NCBI RefSeq assembly: GCF_910596095.1
Contig: NC_056540.1
Location: forward strand, 12,641,001-12,705,000
Length of the DNA: 64,000 nt
Origin: Thunnus maccoyii
Taxonomy: Eukaryota; Chordata; Actinopteri; Scombriformes; Scombridae
Direction of reading: 5' to 3'
Numbering within the stretch: the first letter of the stretch is position 1; each line of letters opens with the position of its first letter. Made by a program: the position numbers and the translations under genes. The notes under the pieces were generated by a model. The model was not told the DNA's origin. It saw nothing but the letters and a program-made list of their open reading frames with translations, and searched no databases. Shown here piece after piece: positions 11,384-24,232 of this stretch.

Positions 11384-13531
11384 TCACACTATGCCTGGTC
11401 TGTGACTGCAACACACTTTTCTGGTAAATATGATGAACACTGTTACTATTACAGTTACAATTGAAACAATTATGATCATTTGCACAAAGTGAATTTCCTG
11501 CGTTTTTGTATGAAACAAGCAATACATTTCAGAACTGTTCAAATACTCTGTGACCATAATGTTACTAACACTTGTGAAGCATTCAGCTTGACTGATGTCA
11601 GGCAGTTCAATCTGCGACTCATTTAGGATTGTCAGCCATTTACTGTCACAGCAGTTAAAATAGTTCCCACTAATGTGCATCATATTGAGGTGTGCAGATA
11701 AAGCAAGAATCAAGGATTGGTTTAAAGACACGAAAGCATTATTTCTTATGTCGATTTCTGTCAGGGGTGAGCAAGTCAAACTGCTGGGCATGATGTCCAG
11801 GTTGTTGTTTGATATGTTCAGCTGGGTTAACGCTGGCATACAGGGGAAAGATAGATCAGAGCTGGTCATGTTCATTTCACTGATAGTCAAGGACTGAAGA
11901 CTTTCCTGCACACCCGCTAGTGCATCCACATGCATTACCATATGTGGATTTCCTGCAAGGTTGAGGGAAACCAAAGAGGTTTTCTGAAATGACTTCGTGT
12001 GAAGCATCTTTATGTTGTTATCCTTAAGATTGAGGTGTTTAAGAGTCCTTAATTGATCAAAGACGACGCAGGATGTGTTGTGATTTATTTGCGGTGCTGA
12101 CTGAGAGCTTGGCAAATGGTCCTTGGGAGAACAAGGCTGCACAGAATTGTCTTGCAGATTTAATGTCTCTAGTTGTGTGAGTGTCTTGAGGAAAAGAGGG
12201 GAAATAGATACAAGTCCATTGCTTTGCAGGTCAAGGTACTTCAAGGAAGAAAAGGAAAGCTGACGATCGTATCCTGATTCACTATCATTTCTAACATTCC
12301 AGATGATGTTTTGAACACAGTTATGACTGAAATTCAGTGTTTCTAAAGACGAGAGAAGGCTCAAAGTCTCCAGTGGGAAAGATCTGAAGTGGTTATAGCT
12401 CAAGTCAATATGAACCAGTGGCATCAGCCTCCAGTTTGCGTGTAGGTCATTTTTCTGTACTCTAACGTCACCCTGACCTACAATCTCATTATAAAGAAAA
12501 TTGGCTTCTGACACAATTGTTGCCTCTGCATTCAGGGCACCAACCATGTTATTCTGTAAATGAAGATACTTTAAACTGTTCATTTTTGGAACAATTGGGA
12601 AATAAAGTAGTTTGTTATAGCTCAGATCAAGAATTTCAAGTCTGTACAACTGGTTATCCTCATGTGTAACAAAGAACTCTACTGAATTTCTACTGAGATT
12701 CAGATATTTAACTTGATGTAATTTAAAATCACAGATATGGGCAAGATTATTTTTGGCCAAGTTAAGTGTTTCTAAGTGGGTCAATGGCTCGAATGTGCCC
12801 TGGTCAATCGCTGATATCAGATTGTCATCAATAGTAATGACCCTCAAACTTTCACTTTCTTTGAAGAAGTTGTGTGTAAGACTTGTTAAAGCGTTACCGG
12901 TCATCTTCAGTTGATCAAGAGACGGTTTGTTTCGGAGGTACAGCTCCACCGCATTATCACTCAGGCCGTTCATTGATATATCCAAACTCCTCAGTCTACT
13001 GATGGATTGGAGGGCTTTGCTGTTACTGCCAAGGTTGTTGTTCAGCGCATTTCTGGACAAATTCAACTCTTCAAGTTGAGCCAGGTTTTCAAAAGCCCCT
13101 TCGGAGATGAGATCCAGCTGGTTGCAGCTCAGGTCCAGCTGCTCCAAGTATGGCAAACCAAGTGTGTGCAACTGTCTGATGAAGTTATTGGACAGGTCTA
13201 GTTTTCTAAGCCTCACATCCAAATCCAGAGGGACAGAAGAGAGGTTGTGGTTGTTCCAGGACTGCTCCTTGAAATGAAAGGAACATTAATCATAATCAAG
13301 GAGTTAACCATGGAAACGAAGTCAAACAACCTGCACAGTTTTTTTTTTTAAGATCGCAAAACTAGTAAAGGTTCAACAACAACTGAATACATTGCAATGC
13401 TTTTACATATTTAGCATTTACATTAATCATTTTAAGCCTACCTTTGGATCACCATATGTTAGTCCAGTTGCATATATCTCATGGCTGAGTGACCAGAGTA
13501 GTAGGAGATTAGAGAACATGTGTCTGACCAT
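11384..13531 (-). CDS. lrrc32: GARP-like leucine-rich-repeat transmembrane protein (LRRC32), 2 exons, 657 aa
   Basis: Exon 1 (13442-13531) encodes a 30-residue start with a hydrophobic signal peptide (SNLLLLWSLS). Exon 2 (11384-13267) encodes about 20 leucine-rich repeats, including LRKLDLSNN, LEELNLSRN, LETLNLAKN and LEILDLSYN. These are followed by a C-terminal cap with FNCCDSKW, a transmembrane helix at about residues 624-644 and a 13-residue cytoplasmic tail. Length (657 aa) matches human GARP (662), and its position next to tnfsf13b and eda matches the stickleback garp locus. GARP anchors latent TGF-beta at the cell surface by two disulfides. The FSHNC cysteine (residue 347) aligns with one of the two, while the other site reads AHICDF instead of the human TCISDF. 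The usual N-terminal LRR cap cysteines are not seen. The paralogue NRROS (LRRC33) is the main alternative. Confidence 0.88.
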
Positions 13532-13606
13532 TTTCCCTCTGTTGCCTCTGTTAAACTGTACCACCACTGTTGTCAGAGCTCACATACACACTCACATACA
13601 CACCCT

Positions 13607-13612
13607 CTTATA
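13607..13612 (-). promoter_or_regulatory. TATA-like box upstream of lrrc32
   Basis: TATAAG on the minus strand (context GGCTATAAGAGGG), about 75 nt upstream of the lrrc32 ATG at 13531, a plausible distance for a short 5' UTR. Motif only. Confidence 0.35.
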
Positions 13613-14342
13613 GCCACGCTTCATAAAAAAAGAGAGGCAGAAAACAGCTGTGGACACCAGATAGGCATTGTGGATACTATATTTAGACAATCAAGGCTTG
13701 ACCATAGATATATCACATTCTATTAAGCTTTGGGAATTCTAACTTGGTTAAAAACATTTTTTTAGATAAAGATGGACACGTTTTTATATAAATTTTTCTT
13801 TTAACATGATTTATTTAAACATTTACAGTGTTGAGGAGTTTCGTGTCAACTGGAAAACACCTCCTCCTGAGCGATATAAATTTACACCATTGTTTGTTCC
13901 TGACAAAGTCTTAGGAAAACGGAAACCATTCTAAAATAGACAAGAGGAACAAATAAACAGACAGACAGTGAAGAGGTGGAGCTGGAGGGAAGCCCCCAAC
14001 AAGGTATAAAGAGACATGTTAAAATAGGCTGATGAAAGGAGGTGGTAGCACACATAAACAATGTCAGGAGATGGCCATGCAGGTGGACTAACTGAAAGAG
14101 ACACTTGAATGCTTTAAAGGATTTCAAAAAAGTAGCTGTTTTTTAAAACACTGACAGATAGGATGTTGATTTAAAAAGTTCGTTATGTCTCTTTCTGAGC
14201 TCCCAAGAGGCTGCAATGTTCAGTTTTCCTGCTGCTGTCACTCCATCCTTTATCAGCATCCCCTCACACAGCTCACTGTCAGCCTTCTATATCCTGTGAC
14301 AACCAGCTGCGCAGTTATCGTCTTCATGCTTCATGCTTTGTT
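13613..14342. other. Compact spacer: lrrc32 upstream region and tnfsf13b 3' UTR
   Basis: Only about 0.8 kb separates the tnfsf13b stop (14343) from the lrrc32 start. A minus-strand AATAAA at 13810-13815 is the likely tnfsf13b poly(A) signal, giving a 3' UTR near 530 nt and leaving under 0.3 kb for the lrrc32 promoter. Confidence 0.5.
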
Positions 14343-16490
14343 TCAGTTCAGCTGTATGACACCAAAAAATGTTGAGTCTGCGTCCATGGAGATCAGGGCT
14401 TGGGGCCTGTACGGTATCACCAGTTCTAGCTCATCATCCTGATGCAGCTGCACTATGCCTATAACAGAGGACACATATTGTACAGTTCAAAAAGAAGGCA
14501 CCAGAGGAACACAAGATGGGTGACAAATTAGATGAAAAACAGATATGATGTGTCTCAGCGAGGCCACCACCAAGAGCTTCGATGCTCTTTTGATGTTCTA
14601 CTGAGATTGAACACAAAAGATATTCCCTCATTTAGCAGCTTGATGATGGTGTTGTGAAAGTGCTGTCTGACACATTGCTACAAAATCTCTAAGGTGTTAA
14701 TCTAGTATGAGATCTAGTGACCGAGAAGGCTGTAGAATATGATTTACATCATTTTCATACTTGTCAAACCACATCTGCAGTTGTTTCTCCTCTCATTATT
14801 AAGGTTTTTGCTTGAATTTGTCACTGATCTTTACATCGTTATTGAAAGAAAGCTGCCATTTGAACCTACAGTTGTACATACAGACAGGCAAGGCTGCATA
14901 AGTTAAAGGAATAGTTCAAGATTTTTCAACTTTTTCGCTTTCAAGCTGAGAGTTAGATGAGAAGATTTATACTTTCATGTCTGTACAGTAAATATGAAGC
15001 TACAGTTAGCCTAGCTTAGCACAAAGACTAGGAATGGGGGGAACAGCTAGCCTGGCTCGGTCCAAAGGTAGGAAATTCTGCCTACTAGCACCACTGAAGC
15101 TCAAAAATTAACAGATCATGTCTCCTTTATATAATAGTACAAAAATCCAAGTGTAAAAATGACATAGGCGATATGTGACAGACTATTTGTGGGCTCTCAG
15201 GGTAATGACAAGACTCCAGGAAGTCACTGTTGGTGGCAAAGAACATAACCACCTGCACAACCACAACGTGTCATTTTTATACTGCCTTTTTTGGATGGAT
15301 TAAACAAATAAGATATATAAGGAGTGCTGGTAGATGGATTTTTCTAGCTTTTGTCTGAGCTAGACTGCCTGTTTCCAGTTTCTGCTCTTCACATTTACCA
15401 TAAGCTCAAAGTATTCTCAAAATGTCAAACTGTTCCTTTAAACAGCCTCAGTTCAGGCCACTATTAGTGCCTTACTGACCTGCAGTGTAGCACGTATTGG
15501 CAGCAGTTCCATCGGGCATCTCTTGCAGACAGCGCAAGAGCTCTGTTGAACCTCTCCCTGATGTAGCGGAACCCCAACTTCGAATTACATGTCCCATAAC
15601 TGTGCTGGGGCTTTTGAACAAAACCTGTGAATTACACAGAACATTAGCAGAATAGTTGGAACAAATCAATTCAGTATCAATTTAGTTATGCTTGAGTTAC
15701 AGTGACACAATACTTGTCCAAACACCAAGTAATAACCATCTTCTTGGACAACAATTCTGTTTTCATTAGCTGAAATTGCATTTCCTTGCTGCGCAGAAAC
15801 TGTCCAAGGGATCTCTGTTATATTTCCTATGAGAGAAGGCAAGATACACTTATTCAAAATAATGGCAGACAGTGCAATGTTAAAGCCAAAGATTTGAATT
15901 TAGTTTTACCTCTTATGCTTGGCTGTTTGTTAGTATTAGCTGTTAACTGCAGAAACGATGTTGGAGCTGGCAAGAGGAGGAAACAAACATAATACTTTAA
16001 TTTTATTAACTTAGCATATACTGTTTATGGTCTCACTACCAGATTAAACCGTAACTAATGGAAACATTTTCAGTTCTCAGCTCCAACCCACCTCTGCAGC
16101 TGCCCTGTTCCCGTTTTACTCTCCTAGAAGATATCTTCAGAGAACTCTGAGCTATTTGGATAGTACTTGGCTTTATGTCCTGAGAGAAAACAAAGCATTA
16201 AGAGAAAATGTATTATTGCAGCGCTATCTGAATAATCACTAATGGCATAAATCTCAGTAGTACAATGTCCAAGATGACTCCATCCTGCATAATCAGTGAC
16301 ATACCTCCCTTGTTTTAGACATCTTGGCCATTTTCCCATTGACTCCCTCAGAACGTGGCTGATTTAATTGTAGAATTATATCCCCTTGGAGTTTGCGAAA
16401 ATCATTTTCTAAAACACTGGCTCTGTGCACCAGGAAAAGACTAAGACAAAACATAAATGCCGTTAGTGATAATAAAGTATTGTAAAGCAT
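14343..16490 (-). CDS. tnfsf13b: B-cell activating factor BAFF (TNFSF13B), 6 exons, 234 aa
   Basis: Minus-strand exons are 16305-16490, 16092-16179, 15910-15966, 15714-15826, 15480-15624 and 14343-14458. All have GT-AG borders and phases that close exactly on a TGA. The protein is a type II membrane ligand. A hydrophobic signal-anchor begins almost at the N-terminus (about residues 5-22), a stalk follows, and a furin site RRVKR sits at residues 81-85. The TNF homology domain has BAFF hallmarks: IPWTVSAQQ, the pair YYLVFGQV, MGHVIR, LLRCLQEMP, then NTCYTAG, DDELELVIP and STFFGVIQLN. BAFF is released by furin and supports B-cell survival through TNFRSF13B/C and TNFRSF17. The cytoplasmic tail is very short in this model, and an in-frame stop upstream of the ATG argues against a longer first exon. 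APRIL/BALM-type relatives are less likely given the ends of the domain. Confidence 0.93.
14903..15441. mobile_element. Non-autonomous TTAA-flanked element in the last intron of tnfsf13b
   Basis: The ends are TTAAAGGAATAGTT and, reverse-complemented, TTAAAGGAACAGTT (13 of 14 match). Both begin with TTAA, the target of piggyBac-type transposases. The ~539-bp interior is non-coding and resembles a repeat widely dispersed in teleost genomes (from memory, not searched). Confidence 0.6.
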
Positions 16491-17756
16491 ACTGAGACTT
16501 GCAGACTCATGTCCTCATGTTACTTAAATGGGCGAGGTCACACATCAGTTAACCCCGGAAACCTGAAATGTTCAGTTTCAAAATTTGCTTCTAAATGAGG
16601 AACTATCTTCTCTCTGCTTCTCAAGATGGAACTCATTTGGATTGTATGAAGGTTACGGCCAAATTTGCCATGTATTGTGAAACTTCCTGTGAAAGAAAAA
16701 GCCACATTTTAATAAAGACAAAGGCCTCACTCAAAGAACATCATTTGTTCTTGTCAGTACTTGTGCCAGCGGAGTCCTATATGAAAGAGCAGTTTTAACC
16801 TTTTAAATCAATACCACCGGCTGCACAAACACAAAAGACAGACAAATGCGTTTAGACAGAAAATGAAACATTTTAATCCATCAATCAACTCCATTTACAA
16901 AAGTATATCCCATTTTATATACAATATGTACAGAGACATATAAACAACTCTCATTTTTCCACATGGATTCATTCATACGGTAACTAAACAATAGCACTGT
17001 AACAAAACATATCACTGATATTCTGCAGGGATGCTGTAGTGCAAATGTGCGCAAAATATATAGTGCTGTTGCTCTGTGAATACCTTATAACTCCAGTTTT
17101 AATGGATTTTAATCAACTTTGCATAGATACCTTTATACTTGCACTGAACCTTTATATGATATTTTAATCATTTTCTTATAACCCAGGGGCATATGGAGCT
17201 TTAAACCCCTTCTTGTTAAACCATAACTGTTAATATAATTAAATTAATTAAAAAATCCAAGTCTAAAAACTGAAAATAAAACATTTGGAATAGCTGGTGT
17301 GTTTGGAGATACAAGATTATCATTCAACAGCACTTAAACATATGTAAATATAAAGTATCTGTCAGCGCAGTGTCCTTCCTTGTTATAAAGAGAGATGCTG
17401 TCTGTGTTGACACAAAATGGTGACTATAAATAGAAACATTTGTTTGATGAGTAAAAGGACATTTGGCTCATCAAGGTTAGTCTCTTTGCACAGAATCAAG
17501 GGCAGCAGAAGCGCAACAGTCCATATTGTCTTTTTTTTTTTTTAATAAAGAGCTGTGAAAGTGAACAAAAGTCACCCAGGGGCTTCCTCAACTTTATTAA
17601 CCCGGAGGATTTAAGTATCCTCTTAACGGGGTCTCATGGGGCAAGACTTGGGCTGGTTGCTTCTAAACACAGATCTAACCAATTTATTGCTCCTACATCA
17701 GGCAGGATGAAAAGACAGTATGACTCTGGGCTGATTTGACCGTCGTGAGCAACGTT

Positions 17757-17787
<31 letters not shown>

Positions 17788-17813
17788 GCAGAGGGCTGGT
17801 GATTGTGTAGTTA
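16491..17813 (-). other. eda 3' UTR and spacer to tnfsf13b
   Basis: This 1.3-kb interval holds the eda 3' UTR and the tnfsf13b upstream region. Minus-strand AATAAA motifs sit at 17683-17688 and 17593-17598. A pure 27-nt T run lies at about 17761-17787. No gene seen. In stickleback the surroundings of eda carry plate enhancers; whether this spacer does so here cannot be judged from one sequence. Confidence 0.45.
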
Positions 17814-20700
17814 TCAGTTCTGTCCAGCAGATGGAGCCTCTCCAAGTCTGACACTTCCAAGGAAAGTGGTGTGGTTGGTCATACTGATGAGTGTGTCCTC
17901 ATAGACTATGCGTATGGAGATCCTCTGGCCGGCGCGGAGCAGGCTCACCCCAGCCGTGTAGCAGGTGTTGAACTTGCGCTGGCCCGTCTCGATGCTGCAG
18001 GTGCAGCGGAGGAACGGGTTGGAGTCCACCATCACCTCGTAGCTGGCAATGTCGGTGAAGTTGAGGTAGTACACCTGGTGGAGAGGGGAGATATAAAATT
18101 CACAGAAGACTGAGAGGGGTAGTCAACACAAGTCGGCATAATATTTAAGAGCTCATTCAAAGCTGAAACAGCTGGAATATCAGAGTAGCCAACAAGGGTT
18201 TGAGTTATAGGTTCACATTTAGCCACAGGGAGCGGGGAAAGAAAATATGTCATATAATATAACTCAAACATTCACGGTTAAGCAAAGCAAACAGCTTTTT
18301 AAGCTTAACTACAGAGAAACTGCCAGTTCTTCTGACTCTGAACTGTAAATTTTAAGAGTTACGTCAAGGACCGTACTCACTTCTACCTGACTATATATGA
18401 AGTAGACACCATCCAGCAGCACCTCTAGCTCTCCAGAGCGAGAGTGCATTTTAAACACACGGTGATGGATGGACACCATCTTCCAGTTCCTAAGGATGCC
18501 TTCAGACAGATCTAAACATGTCACAACAAAAAAAAAAAAAAAAAAAGAAGAGGCAAACAGTCAACATAAACAGCTTTGGCAGTGTTTAACCAGAACTCAG
18601 CGTTCACAGAAATAAACCTGCTAATGATGCTTATACTCAGATTGACAAAGTGATGCAGCATGACCTGAATGCGCCTGCATGCTCCTGACTTTAGTTAACA
18701 CGAGTCTGATTCATAATATAAGCCTATAACTGCATACTAATCCTGTAATAGCTATAAGTTTACTTAAGGGTTACTATAGTCTTACATGATATTATAGTAA
18801 ATACTGGTAGCAATATTTAGCCATCTTAACCATCAATCATAGGTCGTCAATCGATTGTATGTGGTTGCATTAACTTTCTATTAAGTTGAATAAATAAAGA
18901 CAAGAATATCTTGAAAAATTACAAACACTTCAACTGAATGTCAACAATTTCATAGTGTGTATATTTTTTCTGGTGTAATTCTGTGGTTTAGCAGGTATAC
19001 AGTTGCAGCTCTTTGACAGAGAGGGCACTGACAGGGATTGAGCACATTCATTATCTCGTGTCAAACACTGGCTTTGCACATGAAAGTGGTGAAACTATAA
19101 GTGAACACAGACAGAAGGACCCACCTTCTCTCACTTGGATGGTTGTTTCCTGCCCTTGCAAATGGACCACTGCGGGCTGAAAAACAAAAAAAAGATGTCT
19201 GGTGACTAATCTGGATACACAGAAACATGGGAGAACAGCTGTTTCATCGGGGAGTTTTGTGTGGGATAAAATTTATCTCAAATGTTTTAATAGGTGACAT
19301 ACTCTACCTGGAATTCCTTTGTTTTCGTCTTGTCGGGAACTCCTGCAACAAAAAGAGAGACATGATAAAATTCTGGCCTTCGACACTGCTGAGGAACAAA
19401 GTAGGGATGATGATTAAAACAAAACAAACAATGGCATAGCTTACAGATAGATCACTGCTATCGCACACAATGTTTGACATCCTGCATCAGAAACTGTCCC
19501 TGTAAAGGCAATGAGTTCATTCATTTTGACAACTTGAGCCCCCTTCCAGTGTGGGAACATGTCTGCATGCAGGCAAACACTGTAATCTAAGAACAAATCT
19601 CTCGACTCGTGGGTGTTTTCGACTTCTCTGGCTTGAGTCTTTTGGCTATCTCAGCGCGTTAACGTGTCACTTCTATTTTAGGCTTTATACCTGCTGGACC
19701 CTGAGCGCCTGGAGGTCCCTGTGGCCCGGGAGGTCCAGGGGGTCCTGCAGGCCCCACAGCATTGTTTCCTGGAATACCGGGGATTCCAGGGATGCCCGGT
19801 GGCCCCTGTGGACCCGGGGGACCAGGGGGACCAGGGGGGCCCGGTATAGACCTTTTCTTCCCTGAGAAAAGAGAAAGCAAAATGGTTAGCAAATGAAAAA
19901 AAACACCTAGGCAGGTTAATCTTTTGACAGTCAAATTTATTTTTTATAGCCAAAAATCACAAATTTGCTTCAAAGGGACCTTACAATCTGTACAGACTGT
20001 AAATCCTGATATTAGAGAAGGCAAGAGGCCGAGTTTGAGAGAATTCTTCACTGGACTTCACTTTTAGTGAATATGGTTATTGGATTTTGGATGACAGCTC
20101 ACTGATACTTCCAGAAAGTAGTCAGCAGGTAACAGTCTAGTCAATGACCGACATAACTGAAATTTAGGCTGAATTTCTTTTTATTACCTTTTTTCTTCTC
20201 TTTCCTCTTTTCCTTTCCAGTCGATTCTGAAAGAAATGAAAGCAGTGTGATTAAGCTTTAAAATGGTCTCCTGAACAATTATCATCTCAGATAACATCTC
20301 GAGTATCCAGATCACTGTGTGTAGGTATCCTAAATAGGCTAAAATAACAGATTCAGATGTTCGGCACTGAGCAATGCAGTGGAGGTATGTCAGTCTGTGG
20401 TATCTTCTAGTGTAGTAATTTGTAAGTGTGGTTTCACCTCCTCTGTATGAACAAGTGCCTTAAGCATTCACAGGCAGTGGAACTGGAGAAGATCATTAGA
20501 GAGATACTTTATCCTGCCAAAATCCTTTTCTTTGAATTAAGCCCAGATGGAGAATGCAGATGAAAGTGTGTGTACAAGTGTGTGTGCGTGTCTGCATGTG
20601 TCTGTGTGCGTGTCTCCCCCTTTAAAACCATGTGTATGTGCGTGCGTGCGTTGACGTTGGTAGGGCATCTATGTCAGTGCTTGAAAGACAAAATGCACTA

Positions 20701-20751
<51 letters not shown>

Positions 20752-22759
20752 TGCTCCGTGTGCAGCTGAAGAATCCTTTTCAAAAAGCCGTCTCGCTGCT
20801 CTTGTGTTTACCATGTCATTACAACTACAAAGGCCATTTAACCTTAAAACCTCACAGTTTGAGTCCCCCTCAAACATATGGCCAGTGTTTCTCCTCTGGC
20901 TAAATGACTGGATGCATCCGCATAGATTTCTCTTAACGAGCAGCCCTATCTGGAATCTGGTGCCCGTTAGGAGTGCCGAGAACGCACACATACGCACACA
21001 CGTGCAAACACGGGACACACACATGCACACACACAAAAAACACACATCTAAGGCTGAGATTACAAAAGCCTTTGTCTGTGCGCTGAGAGCAGAGGAGAGA
21101 CCTGGGAATGATTAGTGTTTAGAGGCTCGGGACTTTACTGATTTATGTAGAAAGTCTCAAAGGTGAGTTTTTTCTTCTAATTTAAACACAATCACTAAAC
21201 TTCCCCCCAAGTATTCAGTGTCACGCCACAGACATTGGAATGCCTTGTGATCATGCTGCACTTGTTGCACTCAGACATGAAACTTCAAAGGCTGCGCTTT
21301 TTTATTTGAATAGCTCACATTCTAAACAAAAACTACAAAAGCAAATTCAGACATATTGGCCATATGGTTTTCTGTTGAGCTATTGATTATGATAAATCAA
21401 TTTGGTGGAATTAATGAAAGCCATCAAAGTCTCAAGACGACAACCTCCTTCAAAAATGGCCACCTGGCTCACTAAAACAACTGCATGTTCTATGAAATGA
21501 TTCGTTTGAAGTCTTATTTTCTGATGGTTCAGTCCTGACCGATAACACAGTTGGATTCTTGAGTCTATATCTGCCTACTTGACAGCTACAAAAAGATATT
21601 TCGGGGACCTGGTATTATTTCGAGACGGGGGAAATCAACACGGGCTTCGCTGTCTGTTTCAAATTGGTGAAACCCTCCAAAACTCCTTGTTGTCCTTGTT
21701 TGCTGTCCAAGTAATAATCAATCCCATTCCATTTAATCTCTTGCTCTATAAACTCAGCAACATTATGCGGTGGAGCTGCTTTGTTAAGTAAGCACAAAGC
21801 AGTAAAAAATCAATTCCACAAAAAGTGAGAAACCATTAACAAACTGTTTTCGAAATTTAAGAGCGTTAAGCCCACCATAAGCCTGTTATTTACACTGTAC
21901 CGAATCCCCTCCAAACAAACACGGGGTAAGAGAAACCATTGCTCAACAGTTGACCAGGCTGTTGCCAATTACATATCTGAAAAACACACTGACGCAGGTG
22001 CACCAGAGAGCAATGAACAAACATGTTTGTGCTTTTTTTTTTAAGTATTATAAAAGTATTGAATTTGGAGTTTGAGGCCTGAAAAATATGAAAGGCGAGA
22101 ACTTGAAAAACTTTGAAACTCAACGTACGACTTCTGTATCAAAGTGTGAGGAGAAAAGACTCAAAAGTAGTAAACCCGTACCTGTTTCTGGCTGCTTGCC
22201 GGGACTCCTTTTCGATCGCTGAGTTATGCCCCTGTTGTCCTCTGTGGCATGGAAGTCGCTATTTCTGTGCAGTAACCTCTCCTGGTGAAACACAAAAGAA
22301 ATTTTAATGAGTGTCCAATATTCACAAAATTCAAGAGAGCCACAGAGACTCTCCTGTGAGTATTAATGCACCTAAAGACCACCTTATATTAATTCTTTGA
22401 ATCAAGCTGAAAAGGAATAAATGATACAAGTTTTTGAGAGCGAAACCAAAACTTTCTATTCTTGGGGTATAATGTTTGCACAGAGATAACTTGGGCCATT
22501 TGAAAAGATGTGAGATGTCAGCCAGCACATTCATTTGTAGCCAACTCATTGTCTGTCCCATTGGGGCTGTAACCTATCCTGTAACCCAAGTCACTTTTGT
22601 CTGTGTTTCTGCCGTTTGAGACAGTCACCTGGACACTGCTGCTCTAAAATTCACCTTTTTATACAAAAGGAGGACATGAATTGTGGTTAATCTGAGAGGA
22701 ATACCCATTCATATGGCACCTGGTCCCAGCCCTATTCAGGGGTACCATGAATAAGCCAA

Positions 22760-22790
<31 letters not shown>

Positions 22791-24194
22791 GAAAGAGGAT
22801 CTGATGTAGCTGGTCTGAGCTCATCCCTAAAAACAGGAAAAGCTATGCTACAGTGGTGGGGTGTTCCCATGGGCCAGTATGTGGTGGGACAAAACCGCAC
22901 GCCTGTGTTCTTATGTGACTGGTTCTGGATGACCTACATTCAACGTGAACTCCGTAGGACGCGCTGACCTGACTGTAGCACATTTGGATGTGACCGGCTC
23001 TGACAGGAAAAACCTTTCGTGCTAAGCGCTCGGAGTTCCTGTTAAAACGTGGATTGTTCAAAGTCACATTCTGTTAGAACAGCCAGTTTGTGATCACATC
23101 TTTGGAGGGTTCCCAGAAAAGCGATAGACAAAGAAACCCAGCACTGGAAAACACAACTAGACCACCCAAAGCCTTTCTTTTCGTCGAGCCTCGCAATATA
23201 CGAGATCACTTTCGGTCACACTTTGGAGTGTCAGCATAAATAATGGTAAGAGTGCGAGGCATAAAGGCTGAGGACAAACGACCAGACGACTTGTATTGTG
23301 CTGGACATCTGCTTGGAGTTTGTGTAACAGACTTCCCCCGAGCAGTGACACGTGCAGCACCTTAGCATGGATCAAAAGATAGTAAATAATGATGTATCAT
23401 TTAGACTTATGGCTGCGAATGAATCAGACAAGCTTATTGACAGACACTTTGACCTCTTTTTTTTTTTTTTTTTTTTTTAGACGGGGGCCTCTCCCACTTG
23501 GGCACAAGATGACATATTCCATGTTTCCATCTGTGACGCTCGAGTTAACATAGTTGTTAAACCCCCGATGGCGAGAAATCTCCTTCTCCTCAAAAGCAGC
23601 GTGAACTCCCAGTGCCTCTTTGTGTGGTTTCGAGCAGAGCCACTGAAAGACCATAAGAAGACAGACAAGAAAAGTTATGTTTTGAGTTTTTTTCTTTACC
23701 TCGTCTCAGATGTGGGAACCCCCTCCTGTGGTGAGGGATGAGCTGTATCATGTCAAACACCCCCCGCCGGCTGTGTTGGGCAAGCTCAAAGTAGTTAAAG
23801 TCTACATCCCTGACCAGCTGCCAACCATGTCTGACCTTATAAGCACGGGAATTCCAGCCCGATGGAGGAGAATGTGTTGGAATGGTTTATCGACACACAG
23901 ACCTCCAGATGTTCCCGCGAGCAGCGACGTTTGCTGTTCATTTGGCGCACAGGTGTCTCCACATCTCCTCTCCAGCTGTTGGCATATAGGGGGCTTTTAC
24001 CTCTCAAAGGATTCTAGATGTATATTCAAGCATATGGCGTTACACTTTCGTCTGTTCTGACAGCCAAACATGATTCAACAGCCAGTTTCTGGCCCGAGAT
24101 TAAGCCCAATCAGAACGACAAAAAACAAACAAGCAGCAATCTGCTAGGCTACTACCAAGCCGGTGCGTCTGGTGTTTTAGATGAAGGCAACAAA

Positions 24195-24232
<38 letters not shown>

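Noticed and set aside
13007-13201. Plus-strand frames over lrrc32 exon 2 (also 11673-11897)
   Set aside because: Antisense shadows of the leucine-rich repeat coding sequence.
19551-19865. 104-codon plus-strand open frame
   Set aside because: Antisense shadow of the GC-rich collagen exon of eda.
20698-21115. Open frames of 66-136 codons on both strands
   Set aside because: Produced by the GT/CA microsatellite (CVCVCV and HTHTHT peptides) inside an eda intron.
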